Shown here: in pieces, positions 54,080-62,910 of the stretch
How the letters are laid out: each line of letters opens with the position of its first letter
Numbering within the stretch: the first letter of the stretch is position 1
NCBI RefSeq assembly: GCF_017573465.1
Contig: NZ_JAGEPF010000004.1
Span: 186,001-250,000 of the forward strand
Source: Actinomadura violacea
Lineage (GTDB): Bacteria > Actinomycetota > Actinomycetes > Streptosporangiales > Streptosporangiaceae
DNA: 64,000 nucleotides
Direction of reading: 5' to 3'
Program-made: the position numbers and the translations under genes
Notes under the pieces: model-generated
Seen by the model: the letters and a program-made list of their open reading frames with translations, nothing else
Told to the model about the DNA's origin: nothing
The model's database searches: none

Positions 54080-54664
54080 GTGACCCCGGCCACCCGCAGG
54101 CGCGGCGACGCGCTCGAGGCCGCGATCTTCGACGCGGTGTTCGCGCAGCTCGAAGCGGTCGGCTACCGGAAGCTGACCATGGAGGGCGTCGCGTCCGCCG
54201 CCCGCACCGGCAAGGCCGCCCTCTACCGGCGGTGGTCGTCCAAGGACGAGCTCATCACCGACGCGCTCAAGCACGTCCTGCCCGAGCCGCCCGCACCGGA
54301 GCCGAGCGGCGACGTCCGCGCGGACGTGCTGCGGCTGTGCCGGACGTTCCAGCGGACGATCGAGGCCTGCCACGGCGCGCCGGTCCGCATCCTCAAGGAG
54401 GAGACCGCCCGCGAGGACGGCAAGGGCCTCATGCACGACGTCGTGCAGTCGCGGATGACCGGCCCGGTCAAGGAGGCGCTCTACCGCGTCCTGGAGGACG
54501 GCGCCGAGCGCGGCGAGGTCCGCCCCGGGGCGGTGACCCGGCAGGTCGCCAACGTCGGCCCGGCGATGATCGTGTACCAGAACCTCACCGAGGCGCCCGA
54601 GGTCACCGACGCGTTCATCGTCGCGCTGGTCGACGACGTCATCATGCCGATGCTCCGCCCCTGA
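54080..54664 (+). CDS. TetR-family repressor
   Basis: This 194-residue regulator has an N-terminal HTH in YRKLTMEGVASAARTGKAALYRRWSSKDELITDAL and a C-terminal TetR_C-type helical ligand domain. GTG 54080 has GGGAG seven bases upstream. It is divergent from the MFS gene and very probably represses that gene and itself, being released by a pump substrate. Confidence 0.93.
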   Translation: MTPATRRRGDALEAAIFDAVFAQLEAVGYRKLTMEGVASAARTGKAALYRRWSSKDELITDALKHVLPEPPAPEPSGDVRADVLRLCRTFQRTIEACHGAPVRILKEETAREDGKGLMHDVVQSRMTGPVKEALYRVLEDGAERGEVRPGAVTRQVANVGPAMIVYQNLTEAPEVTDAFIVALVDDVIMPMLRP

Positions 54665-54701
54665 CCGGGCGGACCGCCGGGGCGTGCCCGCGAGACGGCG
54701 C

Positions 54702-55781
54702 TCAGAGCGCCATCTCGTCCCTGCGCGCCGCCCCGTTCTCGCCCGGCGCCTCGTCGACGACCACGCGGTGGTGCCAGTACGGCGGCGCGATGCCCTCCTT
54801 GCGCAGCGCGCGGTGCAGCCGCTTCAGGAACTCGTGCTTGATCCGGAACTGGTCGCCGAACTCGTCGGAGCGCAGGATGACGTGGAAGCCGACCGTGGAG
54901 TCGTTGAAGTCGTCGAAGCGCACCAGGACGTCGGCGTCCTCCACGCCGCCCTGCACGTCCGCCATCACGTCCTTGCCCACGGCGACCAGGAGCTTCTCCA
55001 CCGCGTCCAGGTCGACGTCGTAGGCGACCTTGGCGTACACCATCACCGACATGTCCTGCGCCGGGCGGTGGTAGTTGGTGAGGATCGTGTCGCTGAACCG
55101 CTGGTTCGGGATCACCTCGATGTTGTCGGACAGCGTCCGGATCGAGGTGTTCCGCCAGTTGATGTCGACGACGTAGCCCTCCTGGCCGGTGGCCAGCTTG
55201 ATGTAGTCGCCCGGCTCGATCGTCTTGGACGCCAGCACGTAGACGCCCGCGATCACGTTCGCGAGGGTGTCCTGCAGCGCCAGCGCGACCGCCAGGCCGC
55301 CGACGCCCAGCGCGCCGAGCAGCGGCGTGATCGACACCCCGAGGCTCTGCAGCATGATCAGGACGCCGATCCCCATCACCACCACGCGGGTGATGTTGGC
55401 GAAGATCGTCACGTTCGCCGCGGTGCCCTGCCGGGCGGACGCCACCGAGGTGACCGCGCCCGCGATCATCCGGGCCAGCGCGAACGAGACCACCAGGATC
55501 GTCGCCGCGGTCAGCATCCGGCCCGCCACCGTCAGCGTGCCGCGCGGCAGCTCCAGCGTCTTCGCCGCGAACCACGCGCCGGTGAGCAGCGCCAGCGGCA
55601 CCGCCAGGTCGCGCACCAGCCGCGCCACCAGGTCGTCCCACTCCCAGCGGGTGTCCCCGGCCCGGCGGAACAGCCGCGCGGTCAGGATCCGGAGCACGAC
55701 CGCGATCGCGAGCGCCGCCACCATCACGACGGCGGCGGCGACGAACCGCTCCCAGCTCACCCCGTGAAAGGCGTGTGGCAT
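54702..55781 (-). CDS. MscS-family small-conductance mechanosensitive channel
   Basis: This 359-residue membrane channel opens on hypo-osmotic shock. Hydrophobic segments lie at about 10-32, 55-75, 85-107 and 120-145, ending with the pore helix (LGALGVGGLAVALALQDTLAN) and the beta domain signature YIKLATGQEGYVVDINWRNT. The C-terminal alpha/beta region is cytoplasmic. The ATG at 55781 follows GGAGGAG; the frame to 55820 is not needed. It converges on the TetR gene with 37 bases between. Confidence 0.93.
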   Translation of the reverse strand: MPHAFHGVSWERFVAAAVVMVAALAIAVVLRILTARLFRRAGDTRWEWDDLVARLVRDLAVPLALLTGAWFAAKTLELPRGTLTVAGRMLTAATILVVSFALARMIAGAVTSVASARQGTAANVTIFANITRVVVMGIGVLIMLQSLGVSITPLLGALGVGGLAVALALQDTLANVIAGVYVLASKTIEPGDYIKLATGQEGYVVDINWRNTSIRTLSDNIEVIPNQRFSDTILTNYHRPAQDMSVMVYAKVAYDVDLDAVEKLLVAVGKDVMADVQGGVEDADVLVRFDDFNDSTVGFHVILRSDEFGDQFRIKHEFLKRLHRALRKEGIAPPYWHHRVVVDEAPGENGAARRDEMAL

Positions 55782-55868
55782 CGTTCGCTCCTCCTCCGGC
55801 GGCCCGTGCCGCCCGTCCATCGGCCGGGCGCAATCCTTGCCGCAAAACGCACCCGATCGTAGTGAAAC

Positions 55869-55884
55869 CTCGCAATTCTGCGAG
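55869..55884. promoter_or_regulatory. inverted repeat CTCGCA-N4-TGCGAG between mscS and cocE-like genes
   Basis: Six-base perfect arms with an ATTC spacer lie in the 150-base divergent control region, 88 bases from the MscS start and 48 from the hydrolase start. It is possibly an operator; no regulator is adjacent. Confidence 0.3.
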
Positions 55885-55931
55885 ACACCTCACAGCCGGG
55901 TCCCCGCCGCCCGGCGGATACGATCGATCAA

Positions 55932-57578
55932 GTGGTAGGCGTGGAGAGGATGCGCCGGCTCGGGGTCACGGCGCTCGGACTGCGGAACGGCCCCCACAAG
56001 GTGACGGTCGACCGCGACCTGGAGGTCCCGGCCGCCGACGGCGTGACGCTGCTCGCCGACCGGTACGCCCCGGCCGACGTCGAGCGCGCGCCCGTCGTGC
56101 TCGTCCGCTCGCCGTACGGGCGGCGCGGGCCGTTCGGGCTCATGTGCGGGCAGGCGTTCGCCTCGCACGGCTTCCAGGCCGTGGTGCAGAGCGTGCGCGG
56201 CGGCTTCGGGTCCGGCGGCGTGTTCGAGGCCCTCGACGAGCGCGAGGACGGCCTCGCCACCATCGCGTGGCTGAAGGACCAGCCGTGGTTCGGCGGCACC
56301 TTCGCGATGCACGGCCCGAGCTACCTCGGCTACGTCCAGTGGGCGGTCGCCGCCGAGGCCGGGCCCGCGCTGAAGGCCCTGTCGATGCAGGTCACCGCGT
56401 CCACCTTCCGCGACGCGGTCAACGTCGGCGGGACGTTCGCGCTGGAGTCCGCGCTCATCTGGGTCGACCTCACCGCCCGGATGAAGAACTCGCTGTCCGG
56501 CATCACCACCGGCATCATGTCGCCGCGCCGCGCCCGGCGCGCCGCCCTGTCCGGCCGCCCGCTCGCCGAGCTCGACCGGCTCGCGACCGGCGGGCAGCAG
56601 CGCTTCTTCCAGGAACTCCTCGTCAACGGCCCCGACACCCCGTTCTGGGACAAGCGGGACTTCAGCCCCACCGTCTCGCAGGTGGACGCGCCGGTGAACA
56701 TGACCGGCGGCTGGTACGACATCTTCCTGCCGTGGCAGCTCAAGGACTACGCCGCGCTCCGCGCCGCCGGGCACCGCCCCTACCTCACCATCGGCCCCTG
56801 GTTCCACGCCGACCAGCGGATGATGCGCGGCTCCGTGCACGAGTCCGTCAAGTGGTTCCGCGCGCACCTGCTCGGCGACCCGTCCGGGCTGCGGGAGCGG
56901 CCCGTGCGGCTGCTGGTCACCGGCGCCGACGAGTGGCGCGAGTTCCCCGACTGGCCCGTCCCCGGGATGCGCGAGGAGCGCTGGCACCTGCAGCCCGCCG
57001 GCGCCCTCTCCCCCGACACGCCGCCCGAGTCCGAACCCGACACCTACCGGTACGACCCCGAGCACCCGACGCCGTTCCTCGGCGGCCCCACCCTGCTCGG
57101 CGAGACCCACCCCGTCGCCGACCAGCGCCGCCTCGAACGCCGCCGCGACGTCCTCGTCTACACCTCGCCCGTGCTGGACGACGACCTGGAGATCATCGGC
57201 CCGGTCACCGCCGACCTGCACGTCCGCTCCAACCGCGAGCACACCGACTTCGTCGTCCGGCTCTGCGACGTCACCCCGGACGGCGAGTCCCTCAACCTGT
57301 GCGAGGGCATGCGGCGGCTCGTCCCCGGCACGCCCGAGCCCGGCGAGGACGGCGTCCGCCGCGTCACCGTCGAGCTGTGGCCCGCCGGGCACCGCTTCCG
57401 CCGCGGCCACCGCGTCCGCGTCCAGGTGGCGAGCGGCGCCTACCCGCGCGTCGCCCGCAACCCCGGCACCGGCGCCCCGATCGGCACCGCCACCGAGATG
57501 CTCACCGCCGACCAGGAGATCCTGCACACCCCCGCCCACCCGAGCGCCATCGTCCTCCCGGTGGTCCCCGCCACCTAG
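55932..57578 (+). CDS. CocE/NonD-family hydrolase (X-Pro dipeptidyl-peptidase-like)
   Basis: This 548-residue serine hydrolase has an alpha/beta-hydrolase domain and a C-terminal jelly-roll domain. The nucleophile elbow is GPSYLGY near 130, GGWYDIFLPWQ precedes the acid, and the His is in PWFHADQ. The beta domain is seen in the LVYTSPVLDDDLEIIGPV and VTVELWPAGHRFRRGHRVRVQV strands. Family members cleave esters (cocaine esterase) or X-Pro peptides; the substrate here is open. It starts at GTG 55932; ATG 55950 is possible but leaves no space after the GGAGAGG. Confidence 0.92.
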   Translation: MVGVERMRRLGVTALGLRNGPHKVTVDRDLEVPAADGVTLLADRYAPADVERAPVVLVRSPYGRRGPFGLMCGQAFASHGFQAVVQSVRGGFGSGGVFEALDEREDGLATIAWLKDQPWFGGTFAMHGPSYLGYVQWAVAAEAGPALKALSMQVTASTFRDAVNVGGTFALESALIWVDLTARMKNSLSGITTGIMSPRRARRAALSGRPLAELDRLATGGQQRFFQELLVNGPDTPFWDKRDFSPTVSQVDAPVNMTGGWYDIFLPWQLKDYAALRAAGHRPYLTIGPWFHADQRMMRGSVHESVKWFRAHLLGDPSGLRERPVRLLVTGADEWREFPDWPVPGMREERWHLQPAGALSPDTPPESEPDTYRYDPEHPTPFLGGPTLLGETHPVADQRRLERRRDVLVYTSPVLDDDLEIIGPVTADLHVRSNREHTDFVVRLCDVTPDGESLNLCEGMRRLVPGTPEPGEDGVRRVTVELWPAGHRFRRGHRVRVQVASGAYPRVARNPGTGAPIGTATEMLTADQEILHTPAHPSAIVLPVVPAT

Positions 57579-57781
57579 CGACCAGGGCCGAGCAGGCCCG
57601 CCCCACAGCACCCGCAGCGCAGGGCGCACCGAACCCCGCGAGCGCTGCGCCGGGGAGGGGGCGGTCTGCGCGCGCGGGCGGTCGAGCGCTGACGCGAGGT
57701 TGACGTCGCCCCACGCGTCCGGTGTCGCAGTTCGGTCCGCACGGCCTCCTCTTGCTTTTCCGCGCACTGGCCGGACGGTCC

Positions 57782-57808
57782 CTGCCGTGGCGTAAGGCGC
57801 CACGGCAG
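57782..57808. promoter_or_regulatory. 11-bp perfect inverted repeat just upstream of the MFS start
   Basis: CTGCCGTGGCG and its complement flank TAAGG, 24 bases before the exporter ATG. In DNA it could be an operator; in RNA it forms a stable hairpin that ends 13 bases before the AAGGAA ribosome site. Followed by ATCACACAAACG, it is not a classic terminator. Confidence 0.55.
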
Positions 57809-57832
57809 ATCACACAAACGAAAGGAACAACA

Positions 57833-59140
57833 ATGTCCGATATTTCGGCTAGAGCCGACTCCGCAGGAGACCCGCCGGACGGGGGTCCTGAAGCGGCTCC
57901 GAAGAACACCGGCCTGCTCCGCGCGCTGCGGAACCATCGCAACTTCCGGCTGGCCATGACGGGGCAGGGCATCTCCGGCGTCGGCAGCTGGATGCAGGTG
58001 ACCGCCCAGGAGTGGCTGGTGCTGGACCTGACGCACGGCAGCGGCGCCGCGGTCGGCATCACGGTCGGGCTGCAGGTGCTGCCGATGGTGCTGTTCGGCA
58101 TGTACGGCAGCGTCCTGGCCGACCGGTACCCCAAGCGGCGCATCCTCCTGGTCAGCCAGGCGGCGATGGGCACGCTCGCGCTGGTGCTCGGCCTGCTCAC
58201 CGTCACCGGTTCCGTCAGGCTGTGGAACGTCTACGCTCTGGCGTTCGGTCACGGCCTGGCCGTGGTGCTGAACAACCCGGCCTGGGTGGCGTTCACCCGG
58301 GAGCTGGTGGGGCGCGATGAACTGCCCAACGCCGTGGGCCTGAACAGCGCGACGCTCAACATGACGAGGATCGTCGGCCCGGCCGTCGGAGGCGTACTGA
58401 TCGCCGCCGTCGGGACGGGTCCGGTCTTCCTCATCAACGCCGCGTCGTTCGGTGTCATGGAACTCGTGCTCTGTCTCATGCGTGAGAAGGAGCTGTTCGC
58501 CAAGAAACCGGTGCCACGGGCGAAGGGGCAGCTGCGCGAGGGCCTGCGCTACGTCCGGGGGCACCGCGACCTGGCCATGGTGATGACCGTCATGCTGCTG
58601 GTCTCCGCGTTCGGCATGAACTTCGCGGTGACCAATGCCCTGATGAGCCGAGAGGTCTTCCGTACCGGAGCCTCGTCGTTCGGCCTCGTCACGACGATGA
58701 TGGCCGTCGGCGGGCTGGTCGGCGCGCTGCTCTCGGCTCGCCGGAGGCGGCCGAGTACGCGCGGCATGCTGACCGCGGCGACGGCCTTCTCGGTGCTGGT
58801 CATCGCGAGCGGACTGATGCCGACCTATGCGGCGTTCGCGGCCATGCAACTGGCCACGGGCCTGGCGATGACGACGTTCGGCACGACGGCCTCCTCGCTC
58901 GTGCAGCTGAACGCTCCGGAGGCGATGTCCGGCCGAGTGACGGGCCTGTACCTGCTGGTGGTCAGCGCGGGCTCCCCGATCAGCTATCCCCTGATCGGCT
59001 GGCTGGCCGAGAACTTCGGACCGCGCTCGACTCTGATCGTCGGGGGCCTCGGCTCCCTGGTCTCAGTGGCGGCCACCCTCGCCCTCATGGCGCCGGTGAC
59101 CGCAGGACTGCGCGGACGCAGAGCAGCACTGCGGCCCTGA
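57833..59140 (+). CDS. MFS transporter (MFS_3/enterobactin-exporter-like)
   Basis: This 435-residue transporter has about 12 TM segments after a 35-residue charged N-terminus. The first TM block reads GQGISGVGSWMQVTAQEWLVLDL and the TM2-3 loop is LADRYPKRRILL, the pattern of the MFS_3 group that exports siderophores or drugs. The ATG at 57833 has AAGGAA six bases before. It uses slightly less GC-rich codons than its neighbours. Two hairpin terminators follow. Confidence 0.9.
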   Translation: MSDISARADSAGDPPDGGPEAAPKNTGLLRALRNHRNFRLAMTGQGISGVGSWMQVTAQEWLVLDLTHGSGAAVGITVGLQVLPMVLFGMYGSVLADRYPKRRILLVSQAAMGTLALVLGLLTVTGSVRLWNVYALAFGHGLAVVLNNPAWVAFTRELVGRDELPNAVGLNSATLNMTRIVGPAVGGVLIAAVGTGPVFLINAASFGVMELVLCLMREKELFAKKPVPRAKGQLREGLRYVRGHRDLAMVMTVMLLVSAFGMNFAVTNALMSREVFRTGASSFGLVTTMMAVGGLVGALLSARRRRPSTRGMLTAATAFSVLVIASGLMPTYAAFAAMQLATGLAMTTFGTTASSLVQLNAPEAMSGRVTGLYLLVVSAGSPISYPLIGWLAENFGPRSTLIVGGLGSLVSVAATLALMAPVTAGLRGRRAALRP

Positions 59141-59148
59141 ACAACACC

Positions 59149-59167
59149 GCCGGCACGCAGTGCCGGC
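59149..59167. terminator. hairpin terminator after MFS gene
   Basis: Perfect eight-base arms GCCGGCAC and GTGCCGGC flank a three-base loop, eight bases after the stop. There is no T tract. Confidence 0.6.
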
Positions 59168-59199
59168 TCAACAGGCACTCACCAAGTGCTCCGACCAAG

Positions 59200-59219
59200 G
59201 GCCCGGCATCAGCCGGGCC
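59200..59219. terminator. second hairpin terminator, between convergent genes
   Basis: Perfect eight-base arms GGCCCGGC and GCCGGGCC flank ATCA and are followed by TGCTCCTTT. It probably stops transcription from the MFS gene and may also stop the convergent prxQ transcript. Confidence 0.75.
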
Positions 59220-59281
59220 TGCTCCTTTGGACGGCCTGCTGCCTTACACGCCGAGTGCTCAGCGGAGCTGAGGGTGCTTGG

Positions 59282-59734
59282 TCACTTGCGGGCTCGCAGC
59301 GCCTCCAGCGCCTTGTCCGCGTGGGTGTTCATGCGGACCTCGCTCTTGACGACCGCGAGGACGCGGCGGTCGGTGTCGATGACGAAGGTCTGGCGCTTGG
59401 TCGGGAGGAGGGCGAGGCCGCGCTTGACGCCGAAGCGGGCGCGGACGGTGCCGTCGGGGTCGGACAGCAGCGGGTAGGCGAAGGAGTGCTTGTCCGCGAA
59501 CTCCTTCTGCTTGGCGACGGGGTCGGCGCTGACGCCGACGGGGTGGGCGCCGACCTCGGCGAGCTCGGCGACGAGGTCGCGGAAGTGGCAGGCCTCGGCG
59601 GTGCAGCCGGGGGTCAGCGCGGCCGGGTAGAAGAACAGGACGACCGGGCCCTGCTCCAGCAGGCCGGTCAGGGTGCGCGGTTCGCCCGTCTGGTCGGGCA
59701 GTTCGAAGTCGTCGACGACGTCACCGGCGTTCAT
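59282..59734 (-). CDS. bcp: PrxQ/BCP-type peroxiredoxin
   Basis: This 150-residue thiol peroxidase has a thioredoxin fold. The peroxidatic Cys44 is in TPGCTAEAC and the resolving Cys49 lies five residues later, the atypical two-Cys PrxQ pattern. PVVLFFYPAALTPG, VGVSADPVAKQKEF and FVIDTDRRVLAVV are the other family blocks. It is complete, starting at ATG 59734. It lies 16 bases downstream of the GGCT-fold gene on the same strand, so the two may be co-transcribed. Confidence 0.94.
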   Translation of the reverse strand: MNAGDVVDDFELPDQTGEPRTLTGLLEQGPVVLFFYPAALTPGCTAEACHFRDLVAELAEVGAHPVGVSADPVAKQKEFADKHSFAYPLLSDPDGTVRARFGVKRGLALLPTKRQTFVIDTDRRVLAVVKSEVRMNTHADKALEALRARK

Positions 59735-59750
59735 CCGACGACCGTAGCCC

Positions 59751-60395
59751 TCAGGCGCGCGCGGCGGGAGGGCGGGGCGCGCCGAGGAGGGCGGCGATGC
59801 GGTCCGCGGTCCAGGTGCCGGAGGCGCCGGGACAGGCGGCGAGGTAGGCGGCGGCGCGGGCCGGCGGCCAGTCGTGCGCCTCGCGCAGGCCGTTGCCGAG
59901 CATGGCGAGGTACGGCGCGGTGGGCGCGTTCAGCTCGGCGGCGGACGAGGGGTGCGGCGCGGTGAAGGTGAGCATCGGGTGGCCGCCGCGCTCGCCGACC
60001 TTGACGACGGTCTCGTAGCGGCCGGGGCCGAGGCGCTGGCGGCCGTGCGCGACGGCCTCCGACAGGTCGTGGTCGGTGCCGACGTCGCGCCGCATCTCCT
60101 GGGAGACGACGTCGCAGAACTGACGGCGGGTCAGCAGGTAGGCGCGGGCGGGGACGCGCCCGGGCAGGGCGGGGTCGTAGAAGGCCATGCCGCCGCCCCA
60201 CACCCGGGACGTCAGCGCGAAGTAGATGCCGCCCGGCAGCGTGACCGACAGCTCGGCGCGGGCCGGGCGCGGGTCGCGGCAGCCGGGGTAGCGGTGGGCG
60301 CCGCCGTCGGGACGTCCGCCGGACAGGTAGCAGCCGAACCTCGCGCGGAAGAGGTTCGAGCCGTACGCGACGTACCAGAGCGAACTTTCGTCCAT
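59751..60395 (-). CDS. gamma-glutamylcyclotransferase-fold protein
   Basis: This 214-residue protein begins with WYVAYGSNLFRARF, the substrate-binding YGSN motif of the GGCT fold, and continues with AELSVTLPGGIYFAL and a later Glu-rich helical part. A generic GGCT-like or BtrG-like role is likely. It is the first gene before prxQ, which would fit thiol or peptide metabolism only loosely. The start is ATG 60395, with a possible ribosome site GGAAGGGATG overlapping it. Confidence 0.75.
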   Translation of the reverse strand: MDESSLWYVAYGSNLFRARFGCYLSGGRPDGGAHRYPGCRDPRPARAELSVTLPGGIYFALTSRVWGGGMAFYDPALPGRVPARAYLLTRRQFCDVVSQEMRRDVGTDHDLSEAVAHGRQRLGPGRYETVVKVGERGGHPMLTFTAPHPSSAAELNAPTAPYLAMLGNGLREAHDWPPARAAAYLAACPGASGTWTADRIAALLGAPRPPAARA

Positions 60396-60467
60396 CCCTT
60401 CCAGTATCCACCCTGGTGAGGGGGCATGGAGGGGGCGCGATGGGGAGAGCGTTCCGATTCGCGAGGT

Positions 60468-60496
60468 TTGACGGGGAGAGCGGCCGGAAATAGTCT
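60468..60496 (+). promoter_or_regulatory. candidate promoter of the glycosyltransferase gene
   Basis: TTGACG (60468-60473) and TAGTCT (60491-60496) are separated by 17 bases. The ATG at 60565 lies about 70 bases downstream. Confidence 0.5.
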
Positions 60497-60564
60497 CCAG
60501 CGAGTCAGGTGTCTACGACGCAGATACCTCCAGGCTTCCCCTGTGTTGTCCCGGAGGATACGTC

Positions 60565-61809
60565 ATGCACCGCACGCTGAACATCGCTCTCGTGTCCGCC
60601 TCCGACCTTGACGGCGAACACCTGCAGTCAGTCCACGTCCGGGATCTCGCCCGTTCGCTCGCCCGCACGGACGCGGGCCACCAGGTCACGGTCTACGCGC
60701 GGCGCCAGGACGAGGACGCCCGCGGCCGGGTCCGGCTCGGACCGGGCGCGACCCTCGTGCACCTGGACGCCGGCCCGGCCCGCCCGCTGACCGACGACGA
60801 GCTGCTCGAGCACGTCCGCGACTTCGCCGACGAGCTGCGGCACCGCTGGTCCGGCGCCGGACGCCCCGACCTCGTGCACGCGCACGGCTGGATCGGCGGC
60901 CTCGCCGCCTGCGCCGTCGCCCGCGAGCTCGGCATCCCCTTCGCGCAGAGCTACCACGGCGTCGCCGCCGCCGAGCGGCACGCCGGCCGGCAGGTGCACC
61001 CGCACCGCGACCGGCTGGAGAAGGCCATCGGCCGCGGCGCCGACATCGTGCTGACCGGCCACGCCGAGGAGGCGGGCGCGGTGGTGCGGATGGGCGTGCC
61101 CCGCCCGTCGGTCGCGGTCGTCCCCTACGCCGTGGACTCCGAGCACTTCGCGCAGGCCGGCCCGGCGATGCCGCACGGCGACCGGGACCGGCTGGTGATG
61201 GTCTGCGACGACCTGGAGTCCGGTGACGTGGCGACCGCGCTGCGCGCGCTGGTGCACGTGCCCGACGCCGAGCTGGCCGTGGCGGGCGGGCCCGCCCGCG
61301 AGGACCTGGAGAACGACGCCGTCGTGCACCGGCTGATGCTGCTGGCCAAGGAGCTGCACGTCGCCGACCGCGTCATCTTCCTCGGCCGGCTGCCGCGCAA
61401 GGCGCTGCCGAAGCTGCTGCGCACCGCGAGCCTGGTGCTGTGCCTGACCCCGGCGCAGCCGTGCCCGACGACGCCGCTGGAGGCCATGGCCTGCGGCGTG
61501 CCGGTGGTGGCGACGCCCGCCGGCGGCAACACCGACGAGGTGCTCGACAAGATCACCGGGCTGCACGTGCCGGCCGGGCGGCCCGCGGTCATCGGCCGCA
61601 CGGTGCGCCGGCTGCTCGGCGAGGAGACCACGCTGCACGGCTACTCGATCGCCGCGGCCGACCGGGCCCGGTCCCGGTACTCCTGGGACCGGATCGCGGC
61701 CGAGACGCTGCGCGCCTACGACCGGGTGCTGCCGGTCCCCGAGCCCGAGCCGGTCCCCGAGGACGAGGCGGAGGGCGCCGCCGAGCGGGTGCCCGCCCTC
61801 GCCGGCTGA
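60565..61809 (+). CDS. GT4-family glycosyltransferase
   Basis: This 414-residue GT-B enzyme transfers a sugar from a nucleotide donor. The N-terminal domain holds DLVHAHGWIGGLAA and IPFAQSYHG. The C-terminal donor domain holds VVPYAVDSEHF, DRVIFLGRLPRKALPKLL and the EX7E-type PLEAMACGVPVVATPAGGN region. The start is ATG 60565, which is preceded by GGAGG at 60553-60557. It resembles actinomycete glycosyltransferases of the D-inositol-phosphate/MshA type in outline, but the substrate is not determinable. The C-terminus is acidic and Pro-rich. Confidence 0.9.
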   Translation: MHRTLNIALVSASDLDGEHLQSVHVRDLARSLARTDAGHQVTVYARRQDEDARGRVRLGPGATLVHLDAGPARPLTDDELLEHVRDFADELRHRWSGAGRPDLVHAHGWIGGLAACAVARELGIPFAQSYHGVAAAERHAGRQVHPHRDRLEKAIGRGADIVLTGHAEEAGAVVRMGVPRPSVAVVPYAVDSEHFAQAGPAMPHGDRDRLVMVCDDLESGDVATALRALVHVPDAELAVAGGPAREDLENDAVVHRLMLLAKELHVADRVIFLGRLPRKALPKLLRTASLVLCLTPAQPCPTTPLEAMACGVPVVATPAGGNTDEVLDKITGLHVPAGRPAVIGRTVRRLLGEETTLHGYSIAAADRARSRYSWDRIAAETLRAYDRVLPVPEPEPVPEDEAEGAAERVPALAG

Positions 61810-61826
61810 CGCGCCCGCCCGAGCAC

Positions 61827-61861
61827 GGGCCCCGGATCCACCCCCGCGGGATCCGGGGCCC
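61827..61861 (+). terminator. perfect 13-bp hairpin terminator
   Basis: Arms GGGCCCCGGATCC and GGATCCGGGGCCC flank a nine-base loop, 18 bases after the glycosyltransferase stop. There is no T tract, which is common for terminators of this GC content. Confidence 0.75.
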
Positions 61862-61965
61862 GCTCACGTCCGGCGCCGCGCGGGGGCCGCCTTGCCCGGG
61901 CGCAGACCACGTCTTCGCAGCTCACAGGGCATGTCTTCGCAGGTCAGGGGGTAGTCCCCCGCACT

Positions 61966-62910
61966 GTGAACACTTCTCGACGCATGGAGATCGGCTGGCC
62001 CGTGCTGGGCCTCACCGTCACCGCCGACCTCGACGAACGCAACGCCGTCCTCGCCGACGCGATCTGGGACGCGCTGCCGTACCGGAGCCTGCAGGGGCAC
62101 GCCCTCGTCGCCGGCCATCACCTCTACCACGTCGCGCCGGTCCACGACGTGCTCCATCTGCCCGCCGCGCACCGGGTGGACCGCCGGACGGTCCCGGACG
62201 GCACGCTGTTCTGCTCGCGGCTCCAGCATCTCGGCATCAAGTACGGGGAGCTGACCGAGCCGATGGCGGCGACGCCGATCGGGCGGGTCGCGGACGGGGA
62301 CCTGGACGCGCTCGCCGAGGCGGGGCGGGCCGTGTGGGAGGCGGTGTACTCGTCCAAGAAGCCGATCGTGGCGGAGGTGCGCCGCGCCGGGGAGCCGGGC
62401 GGGCACCGGGTGCCGCGGCTGACGGCGGCCGACCCGGAGATGGACGCGCTGGTCGGCGACGTGCACGCCGAGACCGAGCGGATCTGGCTGGACCCGCCGC
62501 GGGAGCTGGTGGACCTGCACGACGGGCGCATCGCGTCGCGCGCCGGGACGCACGGGACGGTCCTGACGACGCTGCTGTTCGTCAACGGCGAGACGAGGCC
62601 GCTGGGGTACAACGCGTACAGCGGCCTGGTGCGGGCGGCGCACGAAGGGGTGCCGCTGGAGCCGCTGCGGCGGATGGCGCACTCGCTGATCGCGGTGCCC
62701 GCGGAGTTCCTCGCCTACTGCGGGCTGGAGAGGCTCGGTGCGTTCACCGAGCGGCTGCTCGACGGCCTGGACCGGCTGGACAGGCGGCAGGACTTCACCG
62801 CGGTGATGGCGCACATGGCGCTGTACGTGAACTGCCTCGGCGGATGGAACCTGCACCTGTTCCCGTGGAGCGTCGGCGACCATCTGCGGCAGGCCGAGGC
62901 CGCGTCATGA
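61966..62910 (+). CDS. cucumopine synthase-like protein
   Basis: This 314-residue protein is of the cucumopine-synthase-related type. The N-terminal cyclophilin-like part (about 1-130) is IGWPVLGLTVTADLDERN, LPYRSLQGHALVAGHHLYH and YGELTEPM. The C-terminal helical bundle (about 215-310) is RRMAHSLIAVPAEFLAYCGLE, LDRRQDFTAVMAHMALYVNCL and GGWNLHLFPWSVGDHL. Cucumopine synthase condenses His with a 2-oxo acid in opine formation, but bacterial relatives have unproven chemistry. It starts at GTG 61966 or ATG 61984; neither has a clear ribosome site. Its stop overlaps the next start (ATGA at 62907-62910). Confidence 0.72.
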   Translation: MNTSRRMEIGWPVLGLTVTADLDERNAVLADAIWDALPYRSLQGHALVAGHHLYHVAPVHDVLHLPAAHRVDRRTVPDGTLFCSRLQHLGIKYGELTEPMAATPIGRVADGDLDALAEAGRAVWEAVYSSKKPIVAEVRRAGEPGGHRVPRLTAADPEMDALVGDVHAETERIWLDPPRELVDLHDGRIASRAGTHGTVLTTLLFVNGETRPLGYNAYSGLVRAAHEGVPLEPLRRMAHSLIAVPAEFLAYCGLERLGAFTERLLDGLDRLDRRQDFTAVMAHMALYVNCLGGWNLHLFPWSVGDHLRQAEAAS

